Shown here one piece after another: positions 9,547-20,691 of a stretch of DNA of 64,000 nt. Both the position numbers and the translations under genes were made by a program. The notes under the pieces are model-generated. The model was not told where the DNA came from and made no database searches. It saw only the letters and a list, made by a program, of their open reading frames with translations. Location: assembly GCA_034387635.1 (NCBI GenBank), contig JAOANU010000012.1, positions 434,001 through 498,000 on the forward strand, in the 5' to 3' direction. This DNA is from Rhodosporidiobolus odoratus (Eukaryota > Basidiomycota > Microbotryomycetes > Sporidiobolales > Sporidiobolaceae). How positions within the stretch are numbered: position 1 is the first letter of the stretch; each line of letters starts with the position of its first letter.

Positions 9547-12500
9547 TCACAACTCGATCTCCATAACTCCCTGCTCCTGCTCCTCGCCCTCCGCCGCTTC
9601 CTTCTCCGCCCTCTCCTCCGCCGCTGCCCTCCTCTTCTGCTGATCCAACACGAACTCCAACGTGAACGAGTTCTCGTCACTCAGCTTGACGATACTCTCC
9701 TGAACATCCGTCAAACCCTTCTGAATCGCCCTGAACGTGGCCGCGTGCTCCCCTCGACTTCGTTGGAGTTCCTTCCCGTGCGCGGCGAACAGGGACGAGA
9801 TCCACACGAGGTGAAACTCGACGTGCGGACTCTTTTCGAGTTGAGCCGCGAGGAATCGGAGGACGGGGTCGAGGTAGTTGGAGGGGAGTTGGCGGCACAG
9901 TAAGGGGACGGCGGAGGGAGGAATCGCCTCATACACGGTCTGGATCAAGGGTCGTTCGTTCAATCGGAGTGACATGACGAGCGCTTTGAGGTAATGCTTG
10001 TCGGTGAGGGTTTCTCGAATCGAAGAAGGGGTGATGTCGACGTCGAGTTCAAAGGGGTCAAAGGCGATTTCGTCGTCCAGTGAATAGACGAGGAGACCTT
10101 CCGTAGACGCCGCGGCCCAGGATCGACCCGTCGGCGAGAAGCGGACGCATTTCGTCCTCGCTTCCGGGCGGTACTTCCTTCGAGACGCGTCGCCACCTCG
10201 AACTCCAGGAAGAGTCTTGTCGAGTCGATCGTCGAGATCTTCCATGTCCCCTCGGTCGTCCATGAGCTCCCTCGCTCCCGCTTCCGTCAAGTTACGCGAG
10301 TCGAGGAACTCCTGCGTGCCATCGAGGGAAAGGTTCTGACTGATCTGGAACCGACGAAGGAGGACGCCGTCGCGAGCGTCGTACAAGCAGACCCACTTGC
10401 TCGATCCACCGGCGAGGATGCAAGAACCGTCGGCCGTGTAGGAGAGCGAGTTGAAGGATTTGCCCGAGGCGTTGTTGGCGGCCGTGACTCGGTCGTCGGT
10501 CTTTCGTCCTCCCGAGATGTCCTGCCTCCCTTCAATCAACGTTCGCTGCGTCCCGTTGTGCACGTCCCAGAACGAGATCTGCCCATCCAACGACGAGACG
10601 GCGACCTCCTTGCCGTCCGGTCGGAACGCCAACGCCAACGCATCCGTCTTGAGCTGGAACGGCTCGACCGCCGAGCTCCGTCCATACACGTCCCACACCC
10701 GAATGCTCTTGTCCCACGACGCCGACACGAGTCGATCTCCCAACGGCGAGAACGCAAGCGCCGAAACCGGTCCTTCATGCCCGGAAAGGACATCAACGAG
10801 CTTCCCTGTCTGCGTCGACCACATGTAAATCTCGAACCCGTCTCCTGTTCCTCCGGCGCAGACGATTTCTCCGGAAGGGTCGACGGCGAGCGAGTTGAAC
10901 TGAACGGGGGAAGGCGTGGTGAAAGTGCGGAAGTTGCGGTAGCGGATCAGGTCGAACGCGCGAACGGTGCCATCGAGGGAGGCGGAGAAGACGACTTGAC
11001 CCTGTTTGGCGAATTCGACGGCCGAGATGGCAGAGGAATGGTCTTCAAAAGTGACGAAGCAGAACCCTGAGGTGGCATTCCAGATCTTGACCTTTCCGTC
11101 GTCTCCTCCAGTTGCGACCTGCTGCCCGTCGGTCGAGAACGCAAGGGTGTTCATGTCGAAGTAGTGTCCCTGCTGCTTGAGGACGTACGATTCGGACTGC
11201 CACTCCCAGACGAGCAGCTGGCCGAGCTTGGAAGCACCGAAAGCGAGCCATTCGCCCGACGGGTTGACGGCGACCGAGGTGATCTTCTCTTGCGAAACGG
11301 AGAGGCTGTGGACGTTGGTAAAGCTGGGCATTTCCCACAAGCCAAAGACACCGTTCGAGAAACCGACGATGAGGAGGTTGGAGGGGACGTGGAAAGTGGT
11401 AGAGACGACTTTGGCCGGAGTTTGCATGAAGTAGTGTCGTTCTTTGATGCCCCATCGAGTGGTAGCGATCGTGTTATCGGGTCCGGTCGAGGTGGAGGCG
11501 ATAGCGTTGGCCGTCGCGCCGAGCGGGAGCTCTTCATCCGATTCCTCCTCATCGTCCTCCTTTTTACCCCAGGTGAAGACAGCTCCGTCTCGCGAGACGG
11601 TGTAGATCTGCAGACGATGAGGTGAGCGGAGGCACTGGGTCGGGGAGGAGTAGGGGCATACCGTCTTGTGATCCTTCGAGAAGTAAGCCGCCAATACGGA
11701 ATCACGGTGTCCAGCGAAGGTTTTTGGTCGGTAGCCTTCCACCGGATACAGCGTATACAATCTTCCTGTCATGTCCTTCGAGGTAGTGAGGAAGAACCTG
11801 CAAGCTCGAGAGGAGGGTAAGGGGCAGGATTGGGAAGGTCAGGCGAAACTGGAAAAAACGGACCGAGAGTCGCCGCTCAATCGTATCGAAAGGACGTCGT
11901 CGTAGTGACCAGTGTAGGTGCGATGAAGATTGAAGGGGGCAAACTCGCGGGCAAGGTGAGAAGGCGTGTGCCAAACCTGGACTTGCGAGCCGTGGGTAAC
12001 GGCAATGAACCTGAAGGCCGGCCGAAATGGTGAGCAGGGGTCTAAGGTGCAGGAAAGGGACATGCGGCTCACTTTCCGTCCGGCGAAAATTGGATATCCC
12101 GCACTGGCTTCTTGAAGTTGAAGTGGTGTAGAACGGTGGAACGCTTGAAGTTGACCAGGACGGCGCGACCGTCTGTTACAGGCAATGTCAATTTCAGAAC
12201 AGTACAAGGGCTGAGAGCAGGTACGCACCTTCGTCTACGCTGACGAGGACGGTAGCATCAGGCGAGAGAGCAATTCGGGCGACGTTCTTGCGGTTTTCGA
12301 AAGAAAGGGTACGGGATTTATTGCTGTGGGGCAGGGGGAAGCAGCGGTCAGTGAGTCGCTCGATGGGGGATCATTGGCGATATTGGCTTGGCATGGGAGC
12401 CTTGACAACCCAGCAAAGAGCTCGCTTTACGGATCATGCTCCCTCGTCCTGATCGAATGCAACTGCCCACATCCCGCCCGTTTCGACATGCAAGAAGCGA

Positions 12501-12684
12501 CTCACTTGATCAAGTCAAAGACGGATACTCTGTTCCCTACCGGACTGATTACCGAGTTGCCATCTGGGGTGTAGAGGACGTTTCCCTGGTTGTAGACTGT
12601 GCCATGCAAGTTGGAGAAGCGGAAAGAGGACGCCGCTGGAGTCTTGATCGCTTGGGTCGATCGGGATGTTGATGCTACTGCCAT
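9547..12684 (-). CDS. PWP2: Pwp2/Utp1 WD-repeat protein of the UtpB complex
   Basis: Nucleolar U3 snoRNP/90S pre-ribosome component needed for 18S rRNA processing; part of UtpB. Exons 12684-12506, 12324-12229, 12172-12073, 12010-11864, 11797-11662 and 11609-9547 sum to 906 aa, matching yeast Pwp2 (923). It starts MAVASTSRSTQ..., then FSNLHGTVYNQGNV, which is characteristic. Repeated WD units follow, e.g. GGDDGKVKIWN, SASLDGTVRAFD, SASWDKSIRVWD and SSLDGQISFWD, forming two propellers. The C-terminal helical Utp12-type domain contains the stretch after FDPFELDVDITP. The tail is Lys/Glu/Arg-rich. An acidic insert (DDEEESDEE) lies in an early blade. Divergent from the PrpF-family gene with 229 bp between starts. 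Confidence 0.96.
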
Positions 12685-12913
12685 AGCGTGTAGCTAGACT
12701 TGTTTCTATCCAGCCGTACGAGCAAACACAATCAGATTCAACTCTCATCTCGAGCTCGACAAGGTGAGGTTACTCCACTCTCACTCTACTCGTACCACTC
12801 TAGACCCTATACAGATCACCTGCTTGACATAGCAACTAGTCTAGTACCCCGCCCACGCTTGAATAAACTCGCTCCGTTCGGTTCTAGCCTTTATCGCTTC
12901 CCCCACTTCGACC

Positions 12914-14479
12914 ATGCCACCTCGAGCCATTCCCGCTTCATTCTGGCGAGGTGGAACTTCCCGCGGTCTGCTATTCCGCGCAGAGACTCTCGCAGCCTAC
13001 CCTCAAGCCGTCAGAGACCGCATCATCCTCACCGCCCTCGGCTCACCCGATCCTGCAGGTGCGCATCCCCACACCACTGAGCTACTTCACTTGGGTTGAC
13101 TCGCACTCGATGCAGCATAGGGCGTCAGATCAGCGGACTTGGCGGCGGCGTCAGTAGCTTGTCCAAAGCCGCCATCGTGAGCGTGCCGGGAGAAGGTAAA
13201 GAGTTACAGGACGCTTGCGGCAAGTTGCCTGGGGTCAGCTGGGCCGACGACGGGGAACGAGACGGAGTCGGCAAATGGGATCTAGTGTACCGGTTCGCTC
13301 AGGTCGGGGTCAAGAAGCCGGAGCTGGATTGGTACGTTGGCCTTTTTTCCTTCGCCTTCCGCCTTTCTCTGTTTAATCTCTCGTCGCGCTGCAGGACCGC
13401 CTCTTGCGGCAACATGTTTGCAGCCGCTGCATTGCAAGCTGTATCCGTCCCCCTCGTTCCGTACACCACGCTCTTTACCCGTTCTCGTACCCTGCCTCAG
13501 TCCGACGATTACCAACCCATCATGTTCCCTCTGTCTATCCTTTCCGCCTCGAACGGTGTGCTTATGCGCGCTCGCGTACCGCTAGACCCCATCACGCTGC
13601 GGCCCTGGGAACCTGCGCCGGGAGAAGGTGTGGAGATTGCCGGAGTGCCGGGCAAAGAGGAGTCGGGAATCGAGGTCGAGATGCCACTTGAGGTTACAGG
13701 TGGAAATGCTCGGAGCGGCTTGGTCACAGGTCGACCGACGGATACAGTGAGGTTGGAGAACGGAAGAGAGGTGCGCCTTTCTTCGCGCACGCTGCTTCTT
13801 CTCCCTTTAAAGAGCCGCCAAACTGACTATCAACCAAGCCGCGCAGATCACCGTCTCCCTCCTCACCTCCGGCTTACCTAACATCTTTGTCCCCCTCTCA
13901 TCTCTCCTCACCCTCGACCCATCCCTCCCACCAAACCTCCTCACGCTCTCCTCCCACCAACTAACCTCCGTCCCGCACCTCTCTTCCCTCCTCGAAACAA
14001 TCCGCACCTCCACCGCCGCTCAACACAATCTCCCCTGCTCCCTCGCCAGTCCCAAGATCGTCCTCGTGGGCGAAGTTCCATCCGAAGGGTACGCGACGAG
14101 CAGCGGGGATAGAGTGGGAAGAGAGAATGCGGATTTGCTAGTCCGCGCAGTTAGTTCAGGGGATTGGCACGCTACCATTCCTGGGACTACACTCGGAGCT
14201 TTGAACGTGGGATTGGGCACGCCTGGCACCGTCGTCCACTCGCTTTGCGCTCCTACACCTAAACCTCTACCGGCACCGGAAAACATTACTGCAGGAGGAG
14301 GGCAGGAGGAGGAGAGGGTGGTGACCATCCGAGCCGCTCACGCCGCTGGTGTCGCAGAGTCGAGTGTGAGGTTTGAGGCGGGAGGGAAACCGCAGAGCGT
14401 GGTGATGGTCAGGACTGCGAGGGAGATCATGAGGGGTGAAGTGTTGGTGCCGGAGAGGGCTTTCTGGGAAGGGCAGTAA
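12914..14479 (+). CDS. PrpF-family protein (DUF453), isomerase-like
   Basis: Exons 12914-13058, 13121-13331, 13395-13770 and 13847-14479 give 454 aa. The N-terminus has the family signature FWRGGTSRGLLF. GRQISGLGGGVSSLSK and TASCGNMFAA follow, the conserved cysteine/glycine segments of the diaminopimelate-epimerase-like PrpF fold. Known: bacterial PrpF works with the AcnD methylcitrate dehydratase, and relatives isomerise unsaturated tricarboxylic or itaconate-type acids. In fungi the substrate is mostly unknown. Inference: a cytosolic isomerase of small unsaturated acids. No other propionate-pathway gene lies in the window, so context gives no help. Length is somewhat above the bacterial family (about 400 aa). 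Confidence 0.88.
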
Positions 14480-16010
14480 GGGGGCATCTCGAGCACGAGG
14501 GACTGCAGTTCTGACTCGCCCCCGAGCTCGACTAGGCGTGAGGGACGAGGCACGATCCACGGGCGCAAAGGCCTAGCAGCACTGCGCTGCCGCGCTCGCG
14601 AAGCAGTCGAAAGGCACTCGACGCTCTGCGCTGACCATCCGTCGCCGCCTACCACCACTTGTGGATCTGCCGGGGGGTCACATTGGCAAGCTAGGAGCGG
14701 GGCAGCGGATGTAGGGTACGCGTCGACTCTGCATCTCGCCTTTGGTCAGCCGTACCGTAGTCATTCGTCATGAAGATAGATGCTTGCACCCGTATACTCG
14801 AGTGCGCGTGAGGCAACAGTGTGTGGGGCGACGAACATTGACGAGGCCGCACAAGAGCCAGGGGAGCGGATGTATCGATAGAGCTGAGACGGAAAAAAGC
14901 GGCAGGGAAGTCTTGAGTACCTGTTCTCTGCCTTGGCTTGCTGGCAAACTCGCCGATTCCGCGTTCGCTCGAAGTCAGGGTCCATACTTGGCAAGCACAG
15001 TGAGGAGCACTAGAGAACCGGGAGCACGGATGTTAACGTCTCCACAAACCTCGCACACTTGCAACTGACCTTCTCAGTGCCGGATTTGACCCGTATCGCT
15101 ACGGCGGCGCATCTGCTAAGCTGTCAAGTCATCTTCCAGCTTGAAGAGAAGGTCAGAGCTAGTAGGAGAATGAGACCAAGACAGCCTGCGCGGCATGGCC
15201 GGATTGGATGACTGCGGCGGGACTTCCAGAATTGTTGGCGATGAACAATACTCAGTACTGCACTGGGGTTTCCCCAGGCAGAAGGATGGTTTGGGTAGAG
15301 TTTACGAGCGAGGACGACCATAAGACCTCGGCAAGACCGGAGCGGGGGTATCTCTTGACGATCCTTCGCAGGCCCCGGTGCGTACGGCTTGACAGGTAGC
15401 GCTACGTGCCAGGCGAGCTCGCACAGGCAGTGTGCAGGGTTCATCGTCGTGCACGACGAGGAAGTCTTCGAGAACAGAGAAGGCAGGCTGGCGAGAAGTC
15501 GAAAGAAAAAGCCAAGGGAGGAAAAAGCTGCGCACCCTCGTATCGTCGAACCGCACGTTCTTCAACAATAAGCGGTTATACAGCGTCGCTCTCCTCACGC
15601 TTCGAGCAATCGAAACAAGCGACTGGAGCACCAGACGGCAGCAAGGCGGACGCGACATACAGTAAGCCGATGAATACGCTGCGGAGTTCTGCACGATTGC
15701 AGCACCGACGATGCGTCAAGCGCAGGTAACTTGTTGGAAGCCACCTGCCGCATGATGACTCTGCCGAGCTGTCTTACAGGCAGCCAGACGGTGGCCGTCT
15801 TCAAGTTGGTGTCGATGTCGTAGAGTGAAGAAGGCGATGAGGACGTGCCGCATCCAGCGCAGATCGCTAGTAGCTCGGATGCAGCCTAAGCGGTATACTG
15901 AGCTTGCCTACGAGCTTGCAAAGTGAGGACGATGAGCGTATAAGGGAGAAGCGACTTCGAATGATGAGGAACTGAAACCCTCCCATTCTCACTGTCATAC
16001 TCCACTTGAC
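14480..16010. other. 1.5-kb gap without a supported gene
   Basis: Only short overlapping frames on both strands, none with recognisable sequence or a consistent splice model. A perfect 16-bp palindrome lies at 15444-15459. Some frames between 15124 and 15800 on the minus strand stay open for about 100 codons but have shadow-like composition. No tRNA or transposon ends were found. Part of it should be the promoter of the orphan gene at 16011. Confidence 0.5.
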
Positions 16011-17217
16011 ATGTCGCCCCCGGCCCTGACTTCGGCTTATCTAGCTCAGCAAGCCGTTCAAGCCACGTCGACATCGATAACAGCTGATGCGGGTCCAGGA
16101 TGGAGGGAGCTGACACAGGGTCGTACCAAGGGTAGAGAGGTCAGTGCACCATATGACGCGTTCCACAGGTGGCAAGGCTGACGACGAGGGCTCACAGAGT
16201 GGCTCGTGCCCACACGAAAGCGATACAGACGAAGACGACGAAGGCGTGGACCTCATCGAGGAGCGCTTCCTCGACCCCATGTCCGATGAAGGGATCGCAG
16301 TCAAGGTTGCGGCCTATGCTGCCTCGCTGTCCACCTTTGCACGGCACTACGTCGTCGAGCTCCCTCGACGTGTCTTAGCGAGAGCGACGAGCTTTTCAGG
16401 TCGGCTTTTCTGTGTCCTTCCTGTCTTTCCTCCTTGCTGACCCTGCCTGTCCACAGAAACCTACGAGAACGGCGTACTCATCATTCAAGCGCTGAACAGC
16501 GAAGATGTCATCGCGGTCGGAGCTCATCGACTCACGCCTGAGCTTCAAACTGCTTACGCCGCCTCACGAGCAAGACGGCGACAAAGCGGACCTTCTCCAC
16601 CCTCTCTGTCCTCTCTCCGCCTTGACGACGCGGCCACATCTCCACCAGGGGAAAGCTCGTCACCTGTCCCTAACCGTCATTATCATCCTCCATCTCCCAC
16701 AACTGGTGGCGACTCATCTTCCACTCCAGCTCTTCCCCGCGACAGCGACCTCTCCGTCTCCTCCGCCGTTCTACACACCCACACCCTTCCCCTCTCAGCC
16801 CCTCCGCCTCCCTCAGCTCGCCGCCGCCGTTCCCCATCCCCACCCTTCCACCCCATCCCCCTCGCAATTGCTTCTCCTCCGCCCTTCGCTGATTTCCCCG
16901 GCGTAGATCTGGCTCCCTCGTCTGATACGGACCCTGCACGCGATGAATCGGTACGCCTTTATCACTTTACCGCGGCGAGGGAGCATAGGGACAGTACAGC
17001 TCTAGGGAGGTTACTCGAAGGCGTAGCGGAGGTTGCGAGGATTCGAAGAGTTGCAGCAGCACCTACTCCTACGGCGAGAAATACGAGCGCGCCGTCGGAG
17101 GAAGGGCTGGAGTTTACGTTTGAAGTGGAACAGGAGGAGGAGGTCGAGGAGGAAGTGGAGGAAGTTCTGCGGTCGTCGGAACGGAATGCTCGTAGACGGG
17201 AACATGCTGGAAGGTAA
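16011..17217 (+). CDS. Orphan acidic/Ser-Pro-rich protein
   Basis: Not recognised. Proposed ATG at 16011 in a short first exon. The second exon contains an acidic run (SDTDEDDEGVDLIEERF) followed by a helical-looking stretch (AVKVAAYAASLSTFARHYV). A clear intron spans 16400-16456 (GTCGGC...CCACAG). The long last exon runs to TAA at 17215-17217. The last exon begins TYENGVLIIQALNSEDVIAVG, then becomes Pro/Ser-rich, and ends with acidic Glu runs (EQEEEVEEEVEE) and a basic tail. The first intron is ambiguous: 16120-16168 (49 nt) or 16140 to about 16197, the latter with better donor, branch and acceptor; both keep the same frame. The last exon contains no internal start codon in its frame, so simple ORF scans miss it. 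Convergent with SPT20, 173 bp apart. Confidence 0.5.
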
Positions 17218-17390
17218 AAGCTTTAAGGAAGGCACTGGCTTAGCGCGTATAATACGCGATACAATAAGACACTCTCATGTCGTCTCTTTCCTGTCCCGCA
17301 GTCTTTTAGAGCGAGGGAAGAAGAGACGACAACAGTGTACCACGCTCGTCGTATTCTACAAGGAAAGAGATCCTCTGCCTCTGGGTCCTA

Positions 17391-18796
17391 TCATCGAGGC
17401 GTCCCCACCCCACTTCCCGGCGTTCCCACCTGCAAATCCATTTGCATCTGACTCTCCCTCCTCTTCTTCTCCTTCTTTTGCGCCGCTGTCAGCTTCTTCA
17501 CTGTCCCGCTTCCTCCTCCACCCACTCCTACCTGCGACCCCGAATCCGACATCCCATCCCCACCTGCTGCTCGCGGTTTCTTATTCGGTCGACCCGACGC
17601 GATCGAGTAGGCGGGTGAGCCGGCTCGGGAGGGTTTGGGAGTACCAGAGCCAGAGGGGTTGTTGTTCGTCGAGGTCGAGGTGGAACCGCCGAGACGGATC
17701 GAGGTGGCGCTGCTGCCAGGTTGAGCGGCAAGAGTCGGGTTTTGCTGTCGCTCGCGGTAGGCTTGGATGAAAGCGAGGCGGGAGAAACTGTGAGACGATC
17801 GTCAGTCGCAATCGGCAGTGAACGAGCGCAGGACAGAGTAAAAGGCGACGTACGCAGGGCCCTTGGTTCTCGGCACCCCTTCATCTCCCACCTTCATCAG
17901 CTTCTCATGCTCTTCCTGCTCGCGTTTCTCCCCTTCCACCGCCGCATCTTCCTGACATTCGCCCGTGCTGCAAAAGCGTTTCCGCTTCGGCGGTCGCAGG
18001 GTCGTGGCGCGTAGCATCGAATTGGCAATACGTGAGGTTTGCATGGAAGGGTCGAGGCAGAGAGGAGGAGCGGTTCGATTCTGATCGACCCGTCCGTGTC
18101 AGGTCGAGGGCTGAAGAGCAGAGGATCAGGGTAGCGCACCAGGATCACCGCTTCGATCTCTAGCGCTTCTTCCTCGGTCCAAGCTACCGCATCCTCCCGC
18201 CCTTCCGCCCGCGCCTCATCCTCCATCCTCCGGCTCATGATGCCAAGTTCCGTCCAAAGCGTCGCCTGGTTCGGAACCAGGACGATGCGATACACCTCGG
18301 CTTTGTGAGCCGAAGGGACCTCGCGAGCTTGAGAAAGGGACAAGGAGAAAGAGGAGCTGAGAGACGGGCGCGGGGCAGAGGAGGCGGGAGGGGATTGGCG
18401 GTGGTCGTGCACTTCGACGATGAGGCAACCTGCAAGGGAAGGGAGCGAGCATCGTCAAGCCAGGACGGAGCGAATAGCACACGAGACTGCGTACCATCGT
18501 AGTAGATGACTCCAGCATCGTCCAGCACGCTGAGCAGGTCGGTAGGCAGTTTCTGCTCTCGGACGGCTTCGAGAAAGCATTTCATCGGGTGATCGTAGCC
18601 AAAGTTGCCGTGCTGCGTGAGCGTATCTTAGCGTGAGCCATAGAGCAAAGCGCGAGAGGTGGAAGGGAGAGCGCACCTGTCCATCGAAGCGGAAATGGGT
18701 AGGGTAGAGATGGATAACGAGCGATGGCGGGGCACGACGATGGCGCTTCAACACTTGACGGGTGAAGCGAGTAAGGTTGTAGGTAGCGTTGGACAT
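17391..18796 (-). CDS. SPT20: SAGA complex subunit Spt20
   Basis: Structural subunit of the SAGA transcription co-activator. Exons 18796-18677, 18612-18495, 18429-18140, 18080-17854 and 17787-17391 give 383 aa. The conserved Spt20 domain spans about residues 25-95: YPTHFRFDGQ, HGNFGYDHPMK, then LPTDLLSVLDDAGVIYYDG and CLIVEVHDHR, the family hallmark. A second conserved stretch, LCLDPS, follows the fourth splice. A basic block (RPPKRKRF) and a Ser/Thr/Gly-rich low-complexity tail with KKEKKRR end the protein. It is shorter than yeast Spt20 (604 aa) but keeps the core. Divergent from the F-box-like gene (298 bp between starts). Confidence 0.92.
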
Positions 18797-19094
18797 TGCG
18801 GTTGCGTTGCGCGGACGCGTCGATGCTATTGAGGTGGTCTAAGGGCCTTGGAAGCCAACTGATGAAGCGAAGTGGGAGGCAACGAGGAGAAGGTTGTGGG
18901 AAGCTGGGATGCAAGAGATGTCTCGAAGACGCTAGTCGCGGTCGTGCGTTCTGTCTCAGTACTGTTCGGATAAGCCCGAGTTGATGTAGCGGGTTGGAGG
19001 GGTCGACAAATCAGTTTCCCCTCTTCGTTCCGAGTCTTTCCTCCGCACTCCCACTCCCTTGCTCAGCTAGCCCCGTAGAAGACCCGCCTGGACG

Positions 19095-20453
19095 ATGCAG
19101 GGTCTGACAAGAAGCATCTCGTGTCGCACGAGCAGCCTCATTGAATCAGAGTGAGCCTACCTCCTCCCCCTCTTCCGCCGAGATTCCATTTTTCACTCGA
19201 GTCGCTGACCTAATTCACTCGCCTAAAAGCGAATTTTTGACCACCTTTCGCACTCTCTCGACTGCGCCCACGAGCCTCTGTCCGCAAGCACTCCTTCCAC
19301 ACGATGTCCTCCGCCTCGTCTTTTCTTTCGCCGTTCACGAGTGCGGGTCGCAGGCAGAACGACACCACCTCTCCCTCAGCATTGCCACCCTGTCCAGCGA
19401 TTGGAGAGACGTCGGCCTACAGCACCTCTACGCCTCACCATTGACATTCCGCTCAAAGCGCCTGTCAAAGTGGAAGAAAAGTCGCTTTTCGAGCTTCTAC
19501 CGCACCATTCGGGCCGACGAACGTCGGGCCCGAGCCGTCACGTGGCTTGTACTCGATCTTAAGCTGGTGAAGGATAAACTGACGCCGCTGCTCAAGGAAT
19601 GTCAAGCTCTGGTCAGTCTAGGGTTGGAAAACGGAGAACTCGCAATCTGCCATCTTCATGCTGCGACAGGTTCGTCTCGCCTTTCTCGCCCCTCCGGCCT
19701 CGAAATTTCATCACTGAACATACGCTCAAAGGTATCCGCAGTCTTTGTCTGAAGGACGTCCACATGACTTCGGATACTTCCGGCCTCTTCAGGTCTACTC
19801 TGCCCTACCCTTACGGCCTGAACTCCTTTCCCCTCTACCTCCCCTCCCTGACCTCGCTCTCCCTATCCTGCTCCTGGCTCTACACCACCACCATTCCCAA
19901 ACTTCTCTCCCCTCTCTCCCTCCCAACCTTGACGCACCTGACCACTTCTCAGATCTTGTCCTGGACCGATACCGCCCTGCGCGACGCCCTTTCGCACCTT
20001 TCCCCCCAGCTGACCCACCTGACGATCCTCGACCCCCTCCGCTGGACCCGTCACTCCCTCCTTACCTGCGGTCCCAATTTAACCCATCTCCGAGTTGCCG
20101 AACTACCCAAGAATCCTGCATCTTTGCGCCACCTCCTCCCCTTCTTGAACGCTTCCCCTCACCCCCTCAAAGAAGTGAGTATCTCTGCCGGGAGAATTCC
20201 TAAGCGGCTCACTCTTCCGGATGCACTGGGCGTCCTTGCAAGGGGATTGATACTCGCCTTGTGCGAGCGCAGAGCTAGTGTAGCAAGTTTGAACAGGTTG
20301 ACTCTCTTGGGGCAAGGATGGGCCACGGTAGAGATGCAAGAAACGCTAGGGTTGTTGGGTAGCGTTTGTGCGTTGAGGGAGGTGCAGTTTCAAGTTAAAG
20401 TTGAGGGGGACGGCAGGGAAGAGTGGATTGAGGAAGCGATGAATGAAGCGTAG
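19095..20453 (+). CDS. F-box/leucine-rich-repeat-like protein
   Basis: Model: exons 19095-19150, 19230-19669 and 19732-20453 give 405 aa. After a short N-terminus the segment LLPHDVLRLVFSFAVHECGS resembles an F-box helix pair (LP.ELL..IF). It is followed by a cysteine-poor region and a series of Leu-rich segments (LPSLTSLSLSCSWL, LPTLTHL, LSPQLTHLTIL, GPNLTHLRV) typical of irregular LRRs. Known: such proteins serve as SCF ubiquitin-ligase adaptors, and fungal genomes hold many of them. Inference: substrate adaptor of unknown target. The start is the least certain part. The unspliced frame could also begin upstream of 19150, but the 79-nt intron has a good GTGAGC donor and GCTGAC branch site. 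Confidence 0.65.
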
Positions 20454-20691
20454 GGGGTGTAGGCGGGCTGTGCCTTCCATATCTTGCGATTCTACTTGCC
20501 GCGACAATATCAGTACCGCTTCTGTTGAGGAGAGACAGAGAGCAGCCGTAAAGACACACTATCTCGTGGTCACGCCACACGATCAGGAGGGGCAAGAGGG
20601 ACGACGCATGTAGTGTTACAACAAGTCAAAGAAAACCCGAACAAGTCGTCTACTCTCTCCACCTCTTGGCCTCATCCTTTTCCCCTACACT

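Noticed and set aside
17033..17770. 245-codon plus frame running through the SPT20 C-terminus
   Set aside because: SPT20 reads cleanly on the other strand to a stop at 17391; this frame is its antisense past the orphan gene's stop.
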